A DNA stretch of 64,000 nt from the NCBI GenBank assembly GCA_907165065.1, contig OU015524.1, forward strand, positions 26,954,295 to 27,018,294, read 5' to 3'. Numbering within the stretch: the first letter of the stretch is position 1; each line of letters opens with the position of its first letter. Below are positions 48,673 to 62,100 of this stretch, in pieces. The notes under the pieces are model-generated. The model saw only the letters and a list, made by a program, of their open reading frames with translations. It ran no database searches and had not been told where the DNA came from. Origin of the DNA: Caprimulgus europaeus (lineage: Eukaryota; Chordata; Aves; Caprimulgiformes; Caprimulgidae). Both the position numbers and the translations under genes were made by a program.

Positions 48673-48737
48673 GCTACTCAATATCAACTGGCACAGCAGA
48701 ACTGATGGTGTTCACATCTACTTGCCCATCCAGAGCA
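48673..48737. repeat. 65-bp exact direct repeat, copy 2
   Basis: Identical to 44488-44552 over all 65 bases and 4,185 bp away in the same orientation. This copy is more likely to be the source, because the open frame it carries continues upstream on the minus strand to a good splice acceptor, whereas copy 1 has flanking 8-bp direct repeats. Confidence 0.95.
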
Positions 48738-48769
48738 AGCCCAAGGAATCTGTTGTTCAGCCACACTTT
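48674..48769 (-). other. candidate terminal coding exon of unknown gene
   Basis: On the minus strand the acceptor GGTCTTTATTCCTAATTCACTGCAG ends at 48770, with a pyrimidine tract and branch-like CTAAT. It is followed in phase 0 by 31 open codons (starting KVWLNNRFLGLALDGQ) and a TAG at 48676-48674. The open frame also extends upstream through the acceptor for about 14 codons. I do not recognise the peptide. No AATAAA is seen in the next 100 bases downstream, which weakens a last-exon reading. The segment could also be part of an unrecognised repeat, given the exact partial copy at 44488. Confidence 0.25.
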
Positions 48770-49518
48770 CTGCAGTGAATTAGGAATAAAGACCAGGTTG
48801 CTCTCAGGGTGGCATTACAATGGCAAAAAAAGGAAGAGAGATTTTTATCTAATCATTATCTTCCCTGCTTTTTCTGACAGATAACATTTTTGTATGCCAG
48901 GTAACATTATCTGTGTGTCTCTTTGTAACTGTATAGCATTTTTTTCATCATAGATGGACCTGCTTTAGTATGAGATTAAAGATAACTTCTATAATTTAGG
49001 AGGATTTGGAAGACATCTGTATTTAAAAGGAAGTCTTGGGAATGGGAGCTTTAGGGAAATGTTAAATATTAGATACGGCCAAACAAAAAGCTGTTATTAT
49101 ATCTAGACAGAGGATTTTGTCATGAAAAATGCTTATGGAGATTTCATGCTTATGGTTTCACTACAAAGGGAGGATATGGTGTAGTAACAGAGTGTGTGAA
49201 TTTATAGAGCACCAATTATCCAGCACTAGCTTCCTGCCTCGACACCCCTAATGCATAATGGATGTGAGGTACCTTATTCCATTTTTTAAAGTAAAAGCAG
49301 TAGCTTTCATATAAGTATATAAATTCAAGACTTTGTCTTCCATGACAGAGTGACGGGCTGGGGGGAAGAGGCAGTTTGCAGAGAAATGCCTGTTACTAAA
49401 CTGTTATCTCACGTTATGTCCTAGGTGAAAACAAGGTGCCTGGAGTGTTCACAACAGGTACTGAAGAGGGCTCAACATGATATCACGTACCTGTGCTTAC
49501 ATTGTCCGGTGAGAGGAA
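48770..49518. other. unique non-coding sequence
   Basis: AT-leaning, no gene recognised. Confidence 0.55.
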
Positions 49519-49536
49519 GGGAGGGAGGGAGGGGGG
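49519..49536 (+). repeat. purine-rich (GGGA)n repeat with G-quadruplex motif
   Basis: Four G-runs (3, 3, 3 and 6) are separated by single A loops on the + strand. Short-loop quadruplexes of this type are among the more stable in vitro. It is also a small microsatellite of unit GGGA. Confidence 0.85.
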
Positions 49537-52500
49537 AGGAAAAATATAATTATATAAATTGGATTGAATTCCTGGTGAAAGGTTATCTTTGCAATTACTA
49601 GCATTGACACTTTAAAAAAAAGTGAAGTTTTGTCATTGACTTCAAAGAAATCAGGATTTCAACCTTAATTATATTTTTCAAGTGAAATTATAGGGCAAAA
49701 CTTTCTGAAGCTAACAACAAAAGGCTGTGGTTGGTGTCAGTGGATTTAGTGGGAGTAGGGAGTAAATTAACAATGTATAAAGGAGCTACTGAAAATACAT
49801 CTTCAAGAATGCCTGTTTCAGATTCTGTAGAATGTATTGGTTTTTCAGACATATATCAATAAGCGTGGGTGAAATGAAAGGAGTGTTTTAAATTTTGAGC
49901 CTACTGCTGTTGGAGTCAATGAAGGTTTGTCTCTCATTTTTGTTGGAAGCAGTCCTAGTCCTTTCCAGAGCAGCAAAGCAGAGCAGATCATGAAATGAAC
50001 CGGCAACACAGTACTGCCAAGGACAATTTTTTTCATGAAAATTAGTCTTGTGTGCCTAGTGTCTGCTGTACACAGTCCTTGCTTCTTTTTAACGTAGCTT
50101 ATTGCAGAATCTCCTTATCTCTAAAATTATTATTGAGAAATAATATTGAGCCACATTTCATTGATCACTCAATTAATAGTTTTAATTGGTCCAAGGAAGG
50201 TTGGAGAGCACATTGCCGGGTGGAGGGTGTTGTACCAGATTTGGTATCTTTTCTTTTCTTGCTCTTACTATGCAAATTTGTCCCTTTGAAAGAGGTGATG
50301 AAAAGCCGCATCTATTTATTCCAAATAAGATCCAAACACAGCAGCCAGCCTGTAGTTCTTTCTCAGACTGGATGTCCCTGACTTCCCTGGGAGTTCCTCG
50401 GGCAAAGCCATGCACCAGGGATGGTGTCTGTATCAATCATGGCCAATTCTTCCTCATATGGCAATGCTGGTGTGGTGCAACTGATAAATAACAGGTGGCT
50501 ATTGCAAAGGAATGCAGGCACATAACAAAGGCTGTGTAGGGTTAAAACATTGGGATTTTGCCTGCAGCTGTCCACAATAAATATGCATAAGTTCATTTTT
50601 TGCTTAGTTATGGATTCATCCACCTGTTTTCCTGAGAGTGCCAGACATTTTGCACTCTAATTATTACCAGGTCCCATCCAAAGTCCATTTAAGTTAACAC
50701 AAAAGAAGTTGTCAGTGATCTCAGGGAGCTGAGATCAAGCCATATGGAACAATTTCACTAGCATATTTATATTACAGGTTCTCAGTTTTGACCTTTCAAG
50801 AGTAGGGCCTAGATGAAAAAAACATTCATTCTTTGTTCAAGGCACTTACAGATTCTGTGCTAGTTTTATTTCCAGGTATTTTTTTAAAACAAACCTATGC
50901 TCCTGTTAAATTATTCCAATAGATATCTCTGCAGAACCCCAAAGTCAATGGAGGATTCAGAGCTGTGGCCCCAGTCAGCAGAGATTGATGTTGCTCTGCT
51001 GATGGCCTCCCACCTTTCTTCAGACTTCAGAGCCACCCAGGTCAGCTTTCACACTCTCTCCAGAGAGCACAACATTGCCCATAAAGCTGATGAAGCATTG
51101 CTGCCACAGAAGCAAGCACTCCTCCTTCAGACCACCACTTTGACACTACTTCTGATGCTTGTTGCTTTCTACCTGCTTTTCTCTTCTCATCTTAACAATT
51201 TACATCCAATGATTTTTATCTCTAATGCCCTTGTACCCAAGCAAGGCCGCAGGGTACCCTACAGGCATAGTTAATCAGTAAATCCACATGCAGAATAACA
51301 GCCCTCACAAACAGAACCTTATCAGGAGAACATGTATAAACTGTGAAAGCTCCAGAAGCGTCACATACAGGGGTCAAATTTGCAAAAGAAAAAATTAATA
51401 TCTAGAGATAAGTTCCCATGGGCATCATTCAACAACTCTGTAAATAACCAGATGTACAAAGTATCAAGCATTACCTGTTTACAGTGAGTTTCAGGATCCA
51501 TTTTATAAATCTGGAACTGCATCACATAATATACTATATATCACTTAATAACACATTTAACGATGTAAGCCGTCATATCATGCAACTTGGCCTTCTCTAC
51601 ACTTCATTTTTCCCTCTTAGTGAAACAATCAGTGAAGCAATTTCTTGAACTCTACGCTGTGTGGCTACTCAGAATCATTAAATCTCATACCTTATTTTAT
51701 AACTAAATCTCTAGTTAATCAACATCAGACTTATCTCTTTTTACTACTGTCTGGTATTTACATCAAAAATGTTAGCTAGTCTTGAAACTGAAGCAGTAGA
51801 AATATGTTTTGCATTTAAAAAATGAACCCATGTTCACTGACACCTCTCTGAACAATTATTTTCTGGTGTGAGTCCCTTGAGGTGGAGATCCTTGACAGCC
51901 AGGTTTTGAGAGGTTCATGGATATGATTAGGTGCCAGTGTCCCAAGTGGCTGGTGAGCACAAAACAACATGACATCAATCTTCCAGTCTTGGCAAGTAAA
52001 TGGAAGAAGAGCTGGCCTATACTTTTTTCTTTAATGTGTTTTTCCTTGTTTAATTTTTTTCATTCCTACTTTACATTTACATTAGCAGATTAAGCTAAAA
52101 TTTTATAGGTAGTTTTCCTCTCTGTAATACTGTAATTGCAGTAGCTGTAAGTGTAGACCTACTTATGTGACCCATCAGTAGCAGTCAATGGTTTGGAGCT
52201 AGGAAAAAAAAAATAATATTGGAATACTATTTCCCCCAATCTGTTCAATTTGTAAAGGCTGGAGCAGCAAATTTGAAATATCTTCTTTTAATATCACATT
52301 GGTGAATCAAGCTGCATTTGCTTGCTGCTGCCTACTTTCCACGCAGTACTTATGACTATTTAAGTAAGAGGAGTAACAGGACCCCTTTGATCCCACATGA
52401 GATGGAAATCCCTCCACCGGATCTGGATGTGGAGAAGCAGAGCTACTTGCTCAGGGTGCCCCAGGAGAGGCTGAGGAGAACTTAGCTCTTCATGGTCCAA

Positions 52501-52759
52501 ATTAGTGCCTACCGGACTGATCCATGCCCTCTTCTGCTACGTGCTGTGCAAGTAAATCTAAGATCAAATCTATTCCCTTGAAAGATATATTTTTGGAAAA
52601 TATTAGGGCTGCACCTCTCTGACAGTAGTAATTGTGCTGTGATTATTTCAGCATAGAAATGCTGCACAGCATTTTCTGCTTCTGAAAATTGTTGCAGCTC
52701 TGTGGATGTCGAATTATTTACTTACCATTTTAGTGAGACAGACATCAACATTTTGTAAA
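49537..52759. other. unique non-coding sequence
   Basis: No gene recognised in about 3.2 kb. The open frame at 50897-51274 (+) is 125 codons long but has no domain and no clear splice context. Confidence 0.55.
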
Positions 52760-52930
52760 AGACTATAAAGCTTAATTATAGATTTTTATTGCAAAATATT
52801 GTATTAAAATATGATGTATTATCATAGAATATACATTGCATTAAAATACAATAGTCAATACATTATTATATATGTATCATATTATTCTCATCATAAACTA
52901 TTAATATTGTAAAATCAATTATGAAATTAG
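52760..52930. repeat. AT-rich low-complexity tract
   Basis: About 170 bp of almost pure A/T with recurring ATTAAAATA and TATTAT motifs. It could act as a matrix-attachment or easily unwound region, but this is only compositional. Confidence 0.7.
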
Positions 52931-53316
52931 AAGTCTTTTCTGAAGTCCTGAAAATACGAAAGCTGATTACAAAAGAATTTCAGGTATCAGTTAAAAGCAA
53001 TTTCCATATTCCCTGGTGTGAAGAAAGTTCAAAAACCTAAGCTGAATGTGAACTGAACAGACCAAAAAAGAAGAAAAATACACGTATTTATTAAAGCTTT
53101 CTGTAAGCTGATTTCATTCTGTGAGTAGCAGCCTGGTAAAAGCTGATTAGACACATGATTAAAAATAGTAAAAATTGCTAGCAAGCAAAAACTGAAATAA
53201 TTCTTTGCACAAGTATCCAGGCTGTTGGTGAACTCGGGGCCTGAATGTTTTCCAGCCTTCTCTGGTATGGCCCAGAAATTTTAGGAGCCATATTTTCCTT
53301 TTAAACTAATATTCAA
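52931..53316. other. unique non-coding sequence
   Basis: Nothing recognised. Confidence 0.6.
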
Positions 53317-53334
53317 AATAATAATAATAATAAA
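53317..53334. repeat. (AAT)n microsatellite
   Basis: Six ATA/AAT-type trinucleotide units in a row. Confidence 0.9.
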
Positions 53335-56162
53335 ACATAGGACTTCTAGAAGATAATCTCCTGGGAGTTAAATAATGTTTTTCACTGGCATCCGCTGCAG
53401 CAAGTCAGTTTCTATTCACTACTGCTGGGAATTAAAGATGTAATTAGAAAGAAACCAGGGAGAGATGCCTAACCGGGTGAACCTGTGCAGAGCCAAGGCA
53501 ACCCACAAAGACTGCCAAGACAAGATTAAGACTTTGCTTTGTATTTTCTTTTGATATACAAATACACCTGCACAAGATTAAAGCTACCTTTGTAGTAAAA
53601 TCTTACAGCTGTAATACCTGATGCAAAATAGCACTCAGGTTTAGGGGCCTGGCCCACATCATAAACCTTATGTATGAGAAGTTAATAATTGATTTGGCGC
53701 TGTATTCAAGACAAAGCCTTATTTCTCAGAAGCATCAGCATATGCTGTAAAGGGACTTCAAGTTTATGGGAAAACCATGCATCGCAGCAGCATGCTGATT
53801 TTACCATAAGTGATCTGCTTCAGGAAAAATGCTCTGCGAATAAATATCCCCTAAACTTAATAAAAATATAAAGTGCTTATTCCTAGTAAGACTGAACTTT
53901 TTCTGGTGAGATTTTCCCATGCAATAAATTTGGCAAGAATCACACCTTAAAAAATTAACTGGTCTTACTAAGCATCACTATAATGTATTTTAAATCTAAG
54001 ACATATATGCAAAGAGAGATTAACTTAGCAAAGGAATTCTGAATTTTGCAGCAGATGAGCATATGGAATCATTTCAGTATAAGTGGACATCAATAGCAGA
54101 AGACTTAAGTGAGAATTTATCCTTGGTTTTCATAATACATCATGGGTTATGAACCTGAGAAGTAAAAATAGAATAAGCTACATAATACTAATGCTAGGAA
54201 AACTAGTTCTGTTTTATCTAGTTAATGGTAATAACATTGCTGCAAGTGTGGATGCTGGCATTTTAAATATTAATAATAAGAAAAATATATTGGAAACACT
54301 TTTATAATTTAAGTGACTTTTATTAGTGACTTCATAGAGCTTTAAATAAATTTAATCAATTGCGGTAAACCTAGCTTAACAGTGAAAATCTAGACGGTCT
54401 GGTTTAATACTGTGTTTGATATTTCTGTGTGCCCTGAGAAATCATGAAAAAATTTTGATACTCAGAATCTGAAGAAATAAATAACTAAAGACAATTCTGC
54501 TAGCAGATCAATCCACTATTCACTGGTGCTGATTCTTGATCATTTTGCATCTGGTCATTTAGAGATGTGTAGAGTCAGTGCAAAACATTACAAAATTAGA
54601 ACCACATTCTTGCAAATCCCTTTATGAAGGTGCACAAAATGTGAGGCAGGAAACCGAAAAGTCACTCCCAGTGTCTTGTGGATCCCCTACTGATACTGTG
54701 CTGGATTCTAGTTTTATTCAAGTAAATTCTTCAGATCTGATCATTTTTACCCTTAATTCATAGTCAAAGATGCGATTTATGGACCTGAACTCATCAGTGC
54801 TCTCACATACAATGTGGTTTCTTTGAAGAAAAAGTAAGCAGCAGCAAACAGGGGCAGACCTTCAGCTGGTCAGTCTCTGTGGCGTTTTTTTAGGTATTTG
54901 CTAGAATTCATACAGCAAGAGTCTGCTCTGTGCATTTTGCTGGACAGAATATGCACAAAAATATTTTCAGACTAAATGCAGCTGGTTCTAATCATCTGAT
55001 AATTCAATCTACAAGCATCCCTAGATTTAACATGAACCAAGCCATCTGTAAAATGTTAGTTACATTAGAAGACACAAATCTAGTTTTTGACCAGACTCGA
55101 GCAAATCAATATGATTTACTTTCTTTGATCTTTGTATTTTCTGGAATAATGGCAAGAAACCAAACAAAAGTCGCTACAAAAATCAATCCAAGCCATAACA
55201 CAGTCTTGAAACTACTAGGCGCTCTCTTTGATGAGGGGCTTCATTGCTGATAGAGTTTCTTTGCTTGCCACATACATTCCAGTGGTGATTCAAATTCTTC
55301 TGCTGAAATGAACTTAGAAGATAAACTGTACTTGCAATCATATAGCAAGCAGTAGGTATACTGAAAAGGACATTCATTTTCTCTTAAAAGGCATTTATGT
55401 CTCTCCTTGCTTTTTTCAGATGAAATCCAGTAACCAGTATAGACAATAAAAGAACTGAACACAGGAAGTATGCTGAGAAGAAATAAAATGCAGCTGATTC
55501 CAAGTACACCAAAAGCATTTTATTTGTATTGTACATTCACATGACATTCAAACTGTGCTTATTCCATACTCTCACATTTCAGCTATAATGGGGTTTCAGT
55601 AAGATTTACAGATAACAGTTTGTAATTTTCAAAAACGTTGCTTTATTGAAAGGAAATTAGTTCTGATGACAAATGCCAGTTTTCAGCAGAAGTCCCTTTA
55701 TGCATCAAGTAGTTTTTGTCCATTTGTGAGATGCATATTCTTGAGTCAGGATTTTCACTGTTCTGCATTTATTTCAGAGCTACTTGAGTAGGAATGGGCA
55801 TAAAGCACTGCTGCTGGAGCAGGGCAGTGTTTTGATTTTGCTTGGTGCAGTTGTCCATGCAATGGACAGATGATCAGAGTGAGAAACTGGTACCTGCCCA
55901 CCAACTCTTCTCTGGACCTTGGGGAAAGACAGCAGTCCTTGATATGCCCTTGAGTCATTGCTTTGGCTACATACAAAGATGATGTAAATGTAGCTCTTCA
56001 TTTGCTGCCTGAAGTACACAGCATGTTTTCAGCAGTATTCCTCCTATGAACCTAAATCCATAAGGCACAGAAAACAAGATTACTAACTTGACTCCAGGTC
56101 TATTAAAGAAAGGCTGTTCCATTCCTCCCATTATCAGGCATAATTTAAAAAGTTTTCTTACA
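53335..56162. other. unique non-coding sequence
   Basis: No gene recognised. The longest open frame (54930-55250 +) has no known domain and lies in ordinary AT-rich sequence. Confidence 0.55.
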
Positions 56163-56180
56163 TGTTTGTTTGTTTGTTTT
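56163..56180 (+). repeat. (TGTT)n microsatellite
   Basis: Four tandem TGTT/GTTT units, a short simple repeat. Confidence 0.9.
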
Positions 56181-59100
56181 TACCCCCGTTGCTGCAGTCT
56201 TGCATTTTTCTTGCCATTTTATTAATGTTTATTAGCTTTAATCTACATTTTTTTGCAGTCCTGAAGATCAGTCACTCTTTTCTACTGATGTGGAGTAGCT
56301 AGAATAATTGAAAAGCTCTTCCAAACACCTGTCATCACAACCAAACTTTTAGTGTTTCATTTACCTGAAACTCTTTTAGTCCAAGCAGTGATACTTTCAT
56401 TTGGAGTACTAACCACCATTAGTCTGCTAGTGCCTGAGAGTGCTTTTTGCTTTTTCCACTTAGCTTTTATCTTTACAGTCTCCTCATAAACCAGAGGACT
56501 GTTTCCTCATCCCCTTCTTCCATGTTGGTAAAAGATTTTGGCAGACTCCATCCTTTCATCCACTCTGTTGGTGTGGTGTGCCACGGCAGAATGGGTGGAA
56601 ATGGTCTTATCTGGATGTGTGGTCAGTACCGGTAACCCCTCAGGTACTCCCAGCTCTGAAGGATGCTGGAAGGCTGACATAGGCAGAGAGGGACATGACA
56701 TTCAGTGCAGATCTCTTGGGCTTCAGAACATTGCCTTAAGTACAAAATATAGCAGCAATCATACTGAAGTAAGAAAAATAAGATAAATAGATCAATTCCC
56801 CCTTTCCTATGCTGCCACCTGTCCTCTCCCAGCAAGATTCTGGTTTGACAGTCTTTGTAGAATGAACATTTAAATCAGACTGTGATCTCTATAAATCGTA
56901 ACAGATGGAACAGCAAAATATAAAACAGCTCACAGTGGCCCTCCATATGAAGAAATGCTGGAAACATCTCTAAATCCTTTGAGTTGGCAGAGAAAAATAG
57001 CATGTATAGCCAATATAGTCTGTCTGGCGCATCTTTTATTCAGAAAAAAAATGTCATTCATTATCATGCATACTTCAACCAAAGCATGCAGAGATACAGA
57101 AAAAGAAGGAAACCTTTAAAAGGAACAGGATGAGCACTGTAACTTTGAAGCCACTAGAAGCCATCAGAAATTTTATTGTTTAAATCTGAAAGAAAGCACC
57201 TTCAAAAAATCACTATCAATTGTGAACGGGGACTGGAACAAGCAGTCATCCTGGCAGGGCTGTTTGAGCCAAAAAATCCTCTTATATCCCACAGCAGAGA
57301 AAAAAAAAAACCATGGTGAAAGAATTAGCAGAGTAAAGAGAAAAAACATTTAGAAATATATGGCTCTGAAGAGGATTGGGTTGCCTGATCCAAAATATGG
57401 TAAAGGAATCTACAGAGCATGAGACATCTGCGTAGCCAGCATATAATGTGCAGGAAGAGTAAGAAAAAAACTTCACATAAGAATGTCTGTCAAAACAATG
57501 AAATTGAGGAAGTTGCTCAAAGAAAAAAAAAAAAGAGAGACAATATTCATAATGTCACAGGAATGGTTAATTTGAGACATTTTCACTAAATTTGTCTCTG
57601 TACTGTCCTAATGCACTTGCTTTCCTCAGCTATGAAGCCCTAAAGGAAAGTTGCCCTTCTCATAGTTCAAGTTTTATTTCCTTAAAGCATATTATACCTC
57701 TACAGAGATGGAGCTATGGAGTCTAATGGTGATGCCCTGAACAATCTGTTGAAATCTCACCTCCACTGGCTGCTGTTTAAAGAATGAATTCATGAGTACC
57801 TGGATATTAAATGTAACTTTTGTCTCTAATGCCTGTCTCACAATTTCAGCAGTATTAGGTTTTGAATTATATTTTTCTTCTCTTTTGAAAAGCATTGCCT
57901 GTGACTCCATTTATTTATCACATGATGCTCAGGCAGAAATTTTCTCATATCTTGTCTCCAGTCTAATACATTTTCTGCCTCCAGCAGTAAACCCTGGGAG
58001 TTGCGGCCCTGACACGTGAAGGAATTTGTCTGAGAAGCATGTTTTAGGAGGAGAAATGTTCCTATTCACCAATATTATATTTAAAACTAAATAAAAAGAT
58101 CAAGTTGCTTTGGGCACTCACCTTTGCCCTCAGCATGATTTCTCAAGCATTATAAACCACATAAAAGGATAAAGGATACTTCAGTGTCAGGCCAGAGAGA
58201 CTTGAGCCAAGAAACACCTTTCCAAGATGAAGGTCACAGATATTGAGATCACATGCCTAAAAGAAAAGGGAATTTTCAACTTCTATTTTCATGACCAACC
58301 AGAAAAGGTGTTAGCCAAGAAATGATCCAGAGCCTACCTACCAAAGCGAGGAAGGCAAAGCCCAGGTTTGGGACCACACCATCTCCCTTGCTGCCATCTG
58401 CTGTTTTCCTGCGGAAGCATGGAAAATTTCAAATACTATTCCATCATCTTTCCATCTACCTACTGCATAAACCTGACCTACAATTTGGCAAAATTTTATG
58501 GAGCACCTGGGGAGGCATCATTCACACGGTTTCATTCACTCCAGGGTTGCAGAACACAGCAATCACAGCTCTTTCATTTGCAGAGTTACCGACAGCCGCT
58601 GCTGTTGTTGAAGGTGCTGGACTCAGATCAGCTTTATTCAATATAAGCACTGGCAAGTAAACTGACCTGAGGAAAGGCTAATGCTAGCTGCACACCTGAA
58701 CTGCTCTGTTAGAAGACATTTTTAATGTGACTTTGTTTGGAAAGTGCCTGGTAAATTTTTCTCATTATCTTTAAAAGGAAAACCTGAAGTAGCTCATGAT
58801 GCTATTATTTAATGCTTTGCTTTCTCCAAGATATGGGCTGTCCTGTGACAGAAGCAGCTCAATCCTGTGACATGAGGAGGAATTTGTATTTTGTAGGATC
58901 AGACCTCATTTTCTCAACATTTAAATGCAAACATATAAGTAACATAAACAGGAAAGCTTTAATTTTCCCAATTCTTTATTTAAGAACTATAATTTACTAA
59001 TTTGATCTGGAAAATTTTCCTTTATTTTTGCTGCCCACTTCGGGGTAGGGGGGCAGGGTTTGACATGAATTCCTATTTGGAGTAAAGGGAAAGGTTGGTC

Positions 59101-62100
59101 ACTTCTGCTGAAAAGCAAAGCCAGCAGATTAGTAAGGGAAATACTGTATTCGTTCTGGTGCATTATATAATTTCTATGGATAAATTTTAATTGGACGACT
59201 TGCATAAATGGAATGTAAATGTGTCGACTGCACAGCATGGGTCTCATGCTTTAAAAGCCAAAGTTCAACTCTTGATGTTATTAATCAGGAATTATAATTT
59301 GTAAATATAGGGTAGGTAATGGAAATTAAAACAAATGTGCTTTATTAACTAATTCTTCAGGCACAGGTAATTCTATTTGAAAATTAGTTAATTCACCCCA
59401 GCTATACACTACATGCCTAAGACAGCCTTATTATAATTAAGTTAATAATCTACTGCCTTTGACTACAGAAAATCTAACTCCTCTGGCCACATCTATTAGG
59501 TACCCACATCCAGGAATCATGGTGCGAGACAGGTTTGAAGCTTCATCTTTGAGTCTTTACAGATTTGTCCCAAAGAAAGATCAACTATCACCCCCACCAC
59601 ACTGTCTAAATATATTTGAAGGCTCTCTGAAAGCAGGAGGTACTAAGCTGAGACATATGTTTTGATGAGCATTAAGAAACCAAGATTGGAATTTTTATTT
59701 TCTTGACTGATAGTGATGGTCTTGATATTATTCATTCAGCAAAGATGCAATCAGATATCCCATTAGACTTTGCAAGTGATACACTATTTCTGTATGATCC
59801 ATCCTGCAGATGCAGTAATGGTGCGTGTTCAAGAGCCTGGCAGAAGCCTCCTTTCTAGACCTACATTTTCTCATGGAGTAGCAAAATAAATGTCTGTTAC
59901 TGCAGACGTGGAAGATACCAATGCCTAAAAGCTCAGTGCTGGTATAGAGAGAGCAGACTTGGTCTTAATCCAAGTTACCTATATAGAGATATTATTTCAG
60001 GATCAATATTTAATGGGAATAGAGTCTTTTCACTTCATTTCTGCTTAGCCTATGCTGCTGTGGTTTTGGTCTTCCTTCTCCAGCCCATGGTCTTACATCA
60101 ACATCCTTGTTGGTGTTCTCAGTCTGTAAAGCAGAGGATTGGTCACTGCTCACCAAATTTAGGTGCTAACATTATCCTTTCTAAAATAAAACACTGCACA
60201 CCTGCCCAGCTAGCTAATAACCAGGCAATAGGATGGTTGTCACAGCTTAAAAATGTAGAAATGGAAATGGGAAAGAATCCCAAACTCTCAGAGAGGAAAA
60301 GGCCAAACATAAGAGAGAAGTTTATTACTGAGTATGGCATAGCTGGAAGACAATAAAAGCTTCCTCAAACTGGGCATAAAAACAGGACAAAAGAAAAACA
60401 AAACCTCCTAAACCATGTCTGTTCATTTTTATTATGGGGTCGGCTGCAGACTGCCAGCCTGTTTTAAAATCAACATTTCACAGCAAGAAACTATACAGTA
60501 ACATATCACTTCTCTGCAGGCACTTCCTTCCACTGACAAATGGTTCAAGCAGAGTAATAGCTTAAACAGAATTGCACAGAGGGGTGAATGGCACTGATGA
60601 AGAAGGATCTATAGGAGTGCATTTATTTACAGATACATATGCATGCACACAGGCTATTGTGTGGACCAGCTTCTTGTTGTGGATAATGATCTGTATAAAA
60701 TGCAAAGCTACAGGAGATGTTTTAACAGTCAGGGGAAAAAAAAAATACAAATTCCACATGTAACGCTAATTTATTTTGTCCCCGAGGGGAATCCCTGTAA
60801 GCTCCTCAGTCTAAAAATCAGCTTCTCTTCAGCAGTTTTAACACTTACTAGTTAGCACTCCAAGTTAACATCACTAACCTGCTAGCTTTACCTTTTCCTT
60901 ATTTTTCTAAGTAGGAAGAATAGAAAAGCTCACCACAGTACTCCCGAGTACAAGCTGAACTACATTTTTTCCTGAGGCAGAGAATAAACTGCACCCTAAT
61001 GTAAATGGCTGATACAAAGCCAATGCACCAATTTATGCTTCAGCTAAATCCTTAACTTAGCACTTATGTAAGACATTAGACTTTTATAGGGCTTGGACGA
61101 AGGTATGGATTTCATGAGGAGCTCACTAATTTGAGAAAACAACTGAGTGTGCTCCTTGGTATGACAAACCAGACCACTTATCCATTGGGGAGAGATGAAG
61201 GAAGATAAGATTCTATTTTTCCAGTTTTGAGAAATGTTTTTCAGATTTCCTTAATTAATATAAGCTTGAATATCAACAAAGTTTCAGAATAAAATTTTTA
61301 ATCTCTCTAGTATAAATACTAAGCCTTTCTCGTCATGAGAAAAAAAAATAAAATTGTGCACACAGTTTCAACTATCTCTGCTTGAATTCTGCCAATTTCC
61401 AAATGCTTAGGAATCACACTGAATCTGCTCATTCCCTGCCAGGACTGGTGAATGAATTAGCACTAAAGCTCTGCTATTTTTCTCTTACTTGGTAGTCACA
61501 TTTCTAGGAGACTGACATTTTCTAATACATTAATGCAGTGATGTGAAATTTAGCTTAAGCTAACAGGGTTTTGTAGGTTCTACACTTGAACCAAAATGCA
61601 CATCTAATGAGGACCCCAGAAAACTATGTGGTTCTTGCCAAAGTTTCATTAATGGATTGGAATTGCAGTTTTGGGAGAATCAATAAAAAGCAGCAAGCTG
61701 CAAGCCTAATTTTTCAGGAAGTGGGTGCTCAGCACTTGCTCAAAATAAAACCATCTCTATTGAGTCTCCATTATGGAAGCCCTCACAAATCATTAGTGCC
61801 TTTAAAAAATATGCTTTATTTTCCCTGACTGTCAATAAATTATATTTATCATATTAAATTAAGACATTTCTGAACATTTGGGAATGACTGCAAACTGATC
61901 AAAATTTATTTGCAATAAACTGGAAAATTAAACATGCAGAAGTTAATTAAAGATCAACTATATATAGCTGCAAAAGTCAACCCTGACTCTTTAAGAGTTT
62001 TTTCCATATTTACCAACAATGAAGTAGCAGTGTTATAGAAATGAGACTACAGTCCACCCTACTACAAGAGTCCACCTAACCAGAGTTTAGCCACTTGAAA

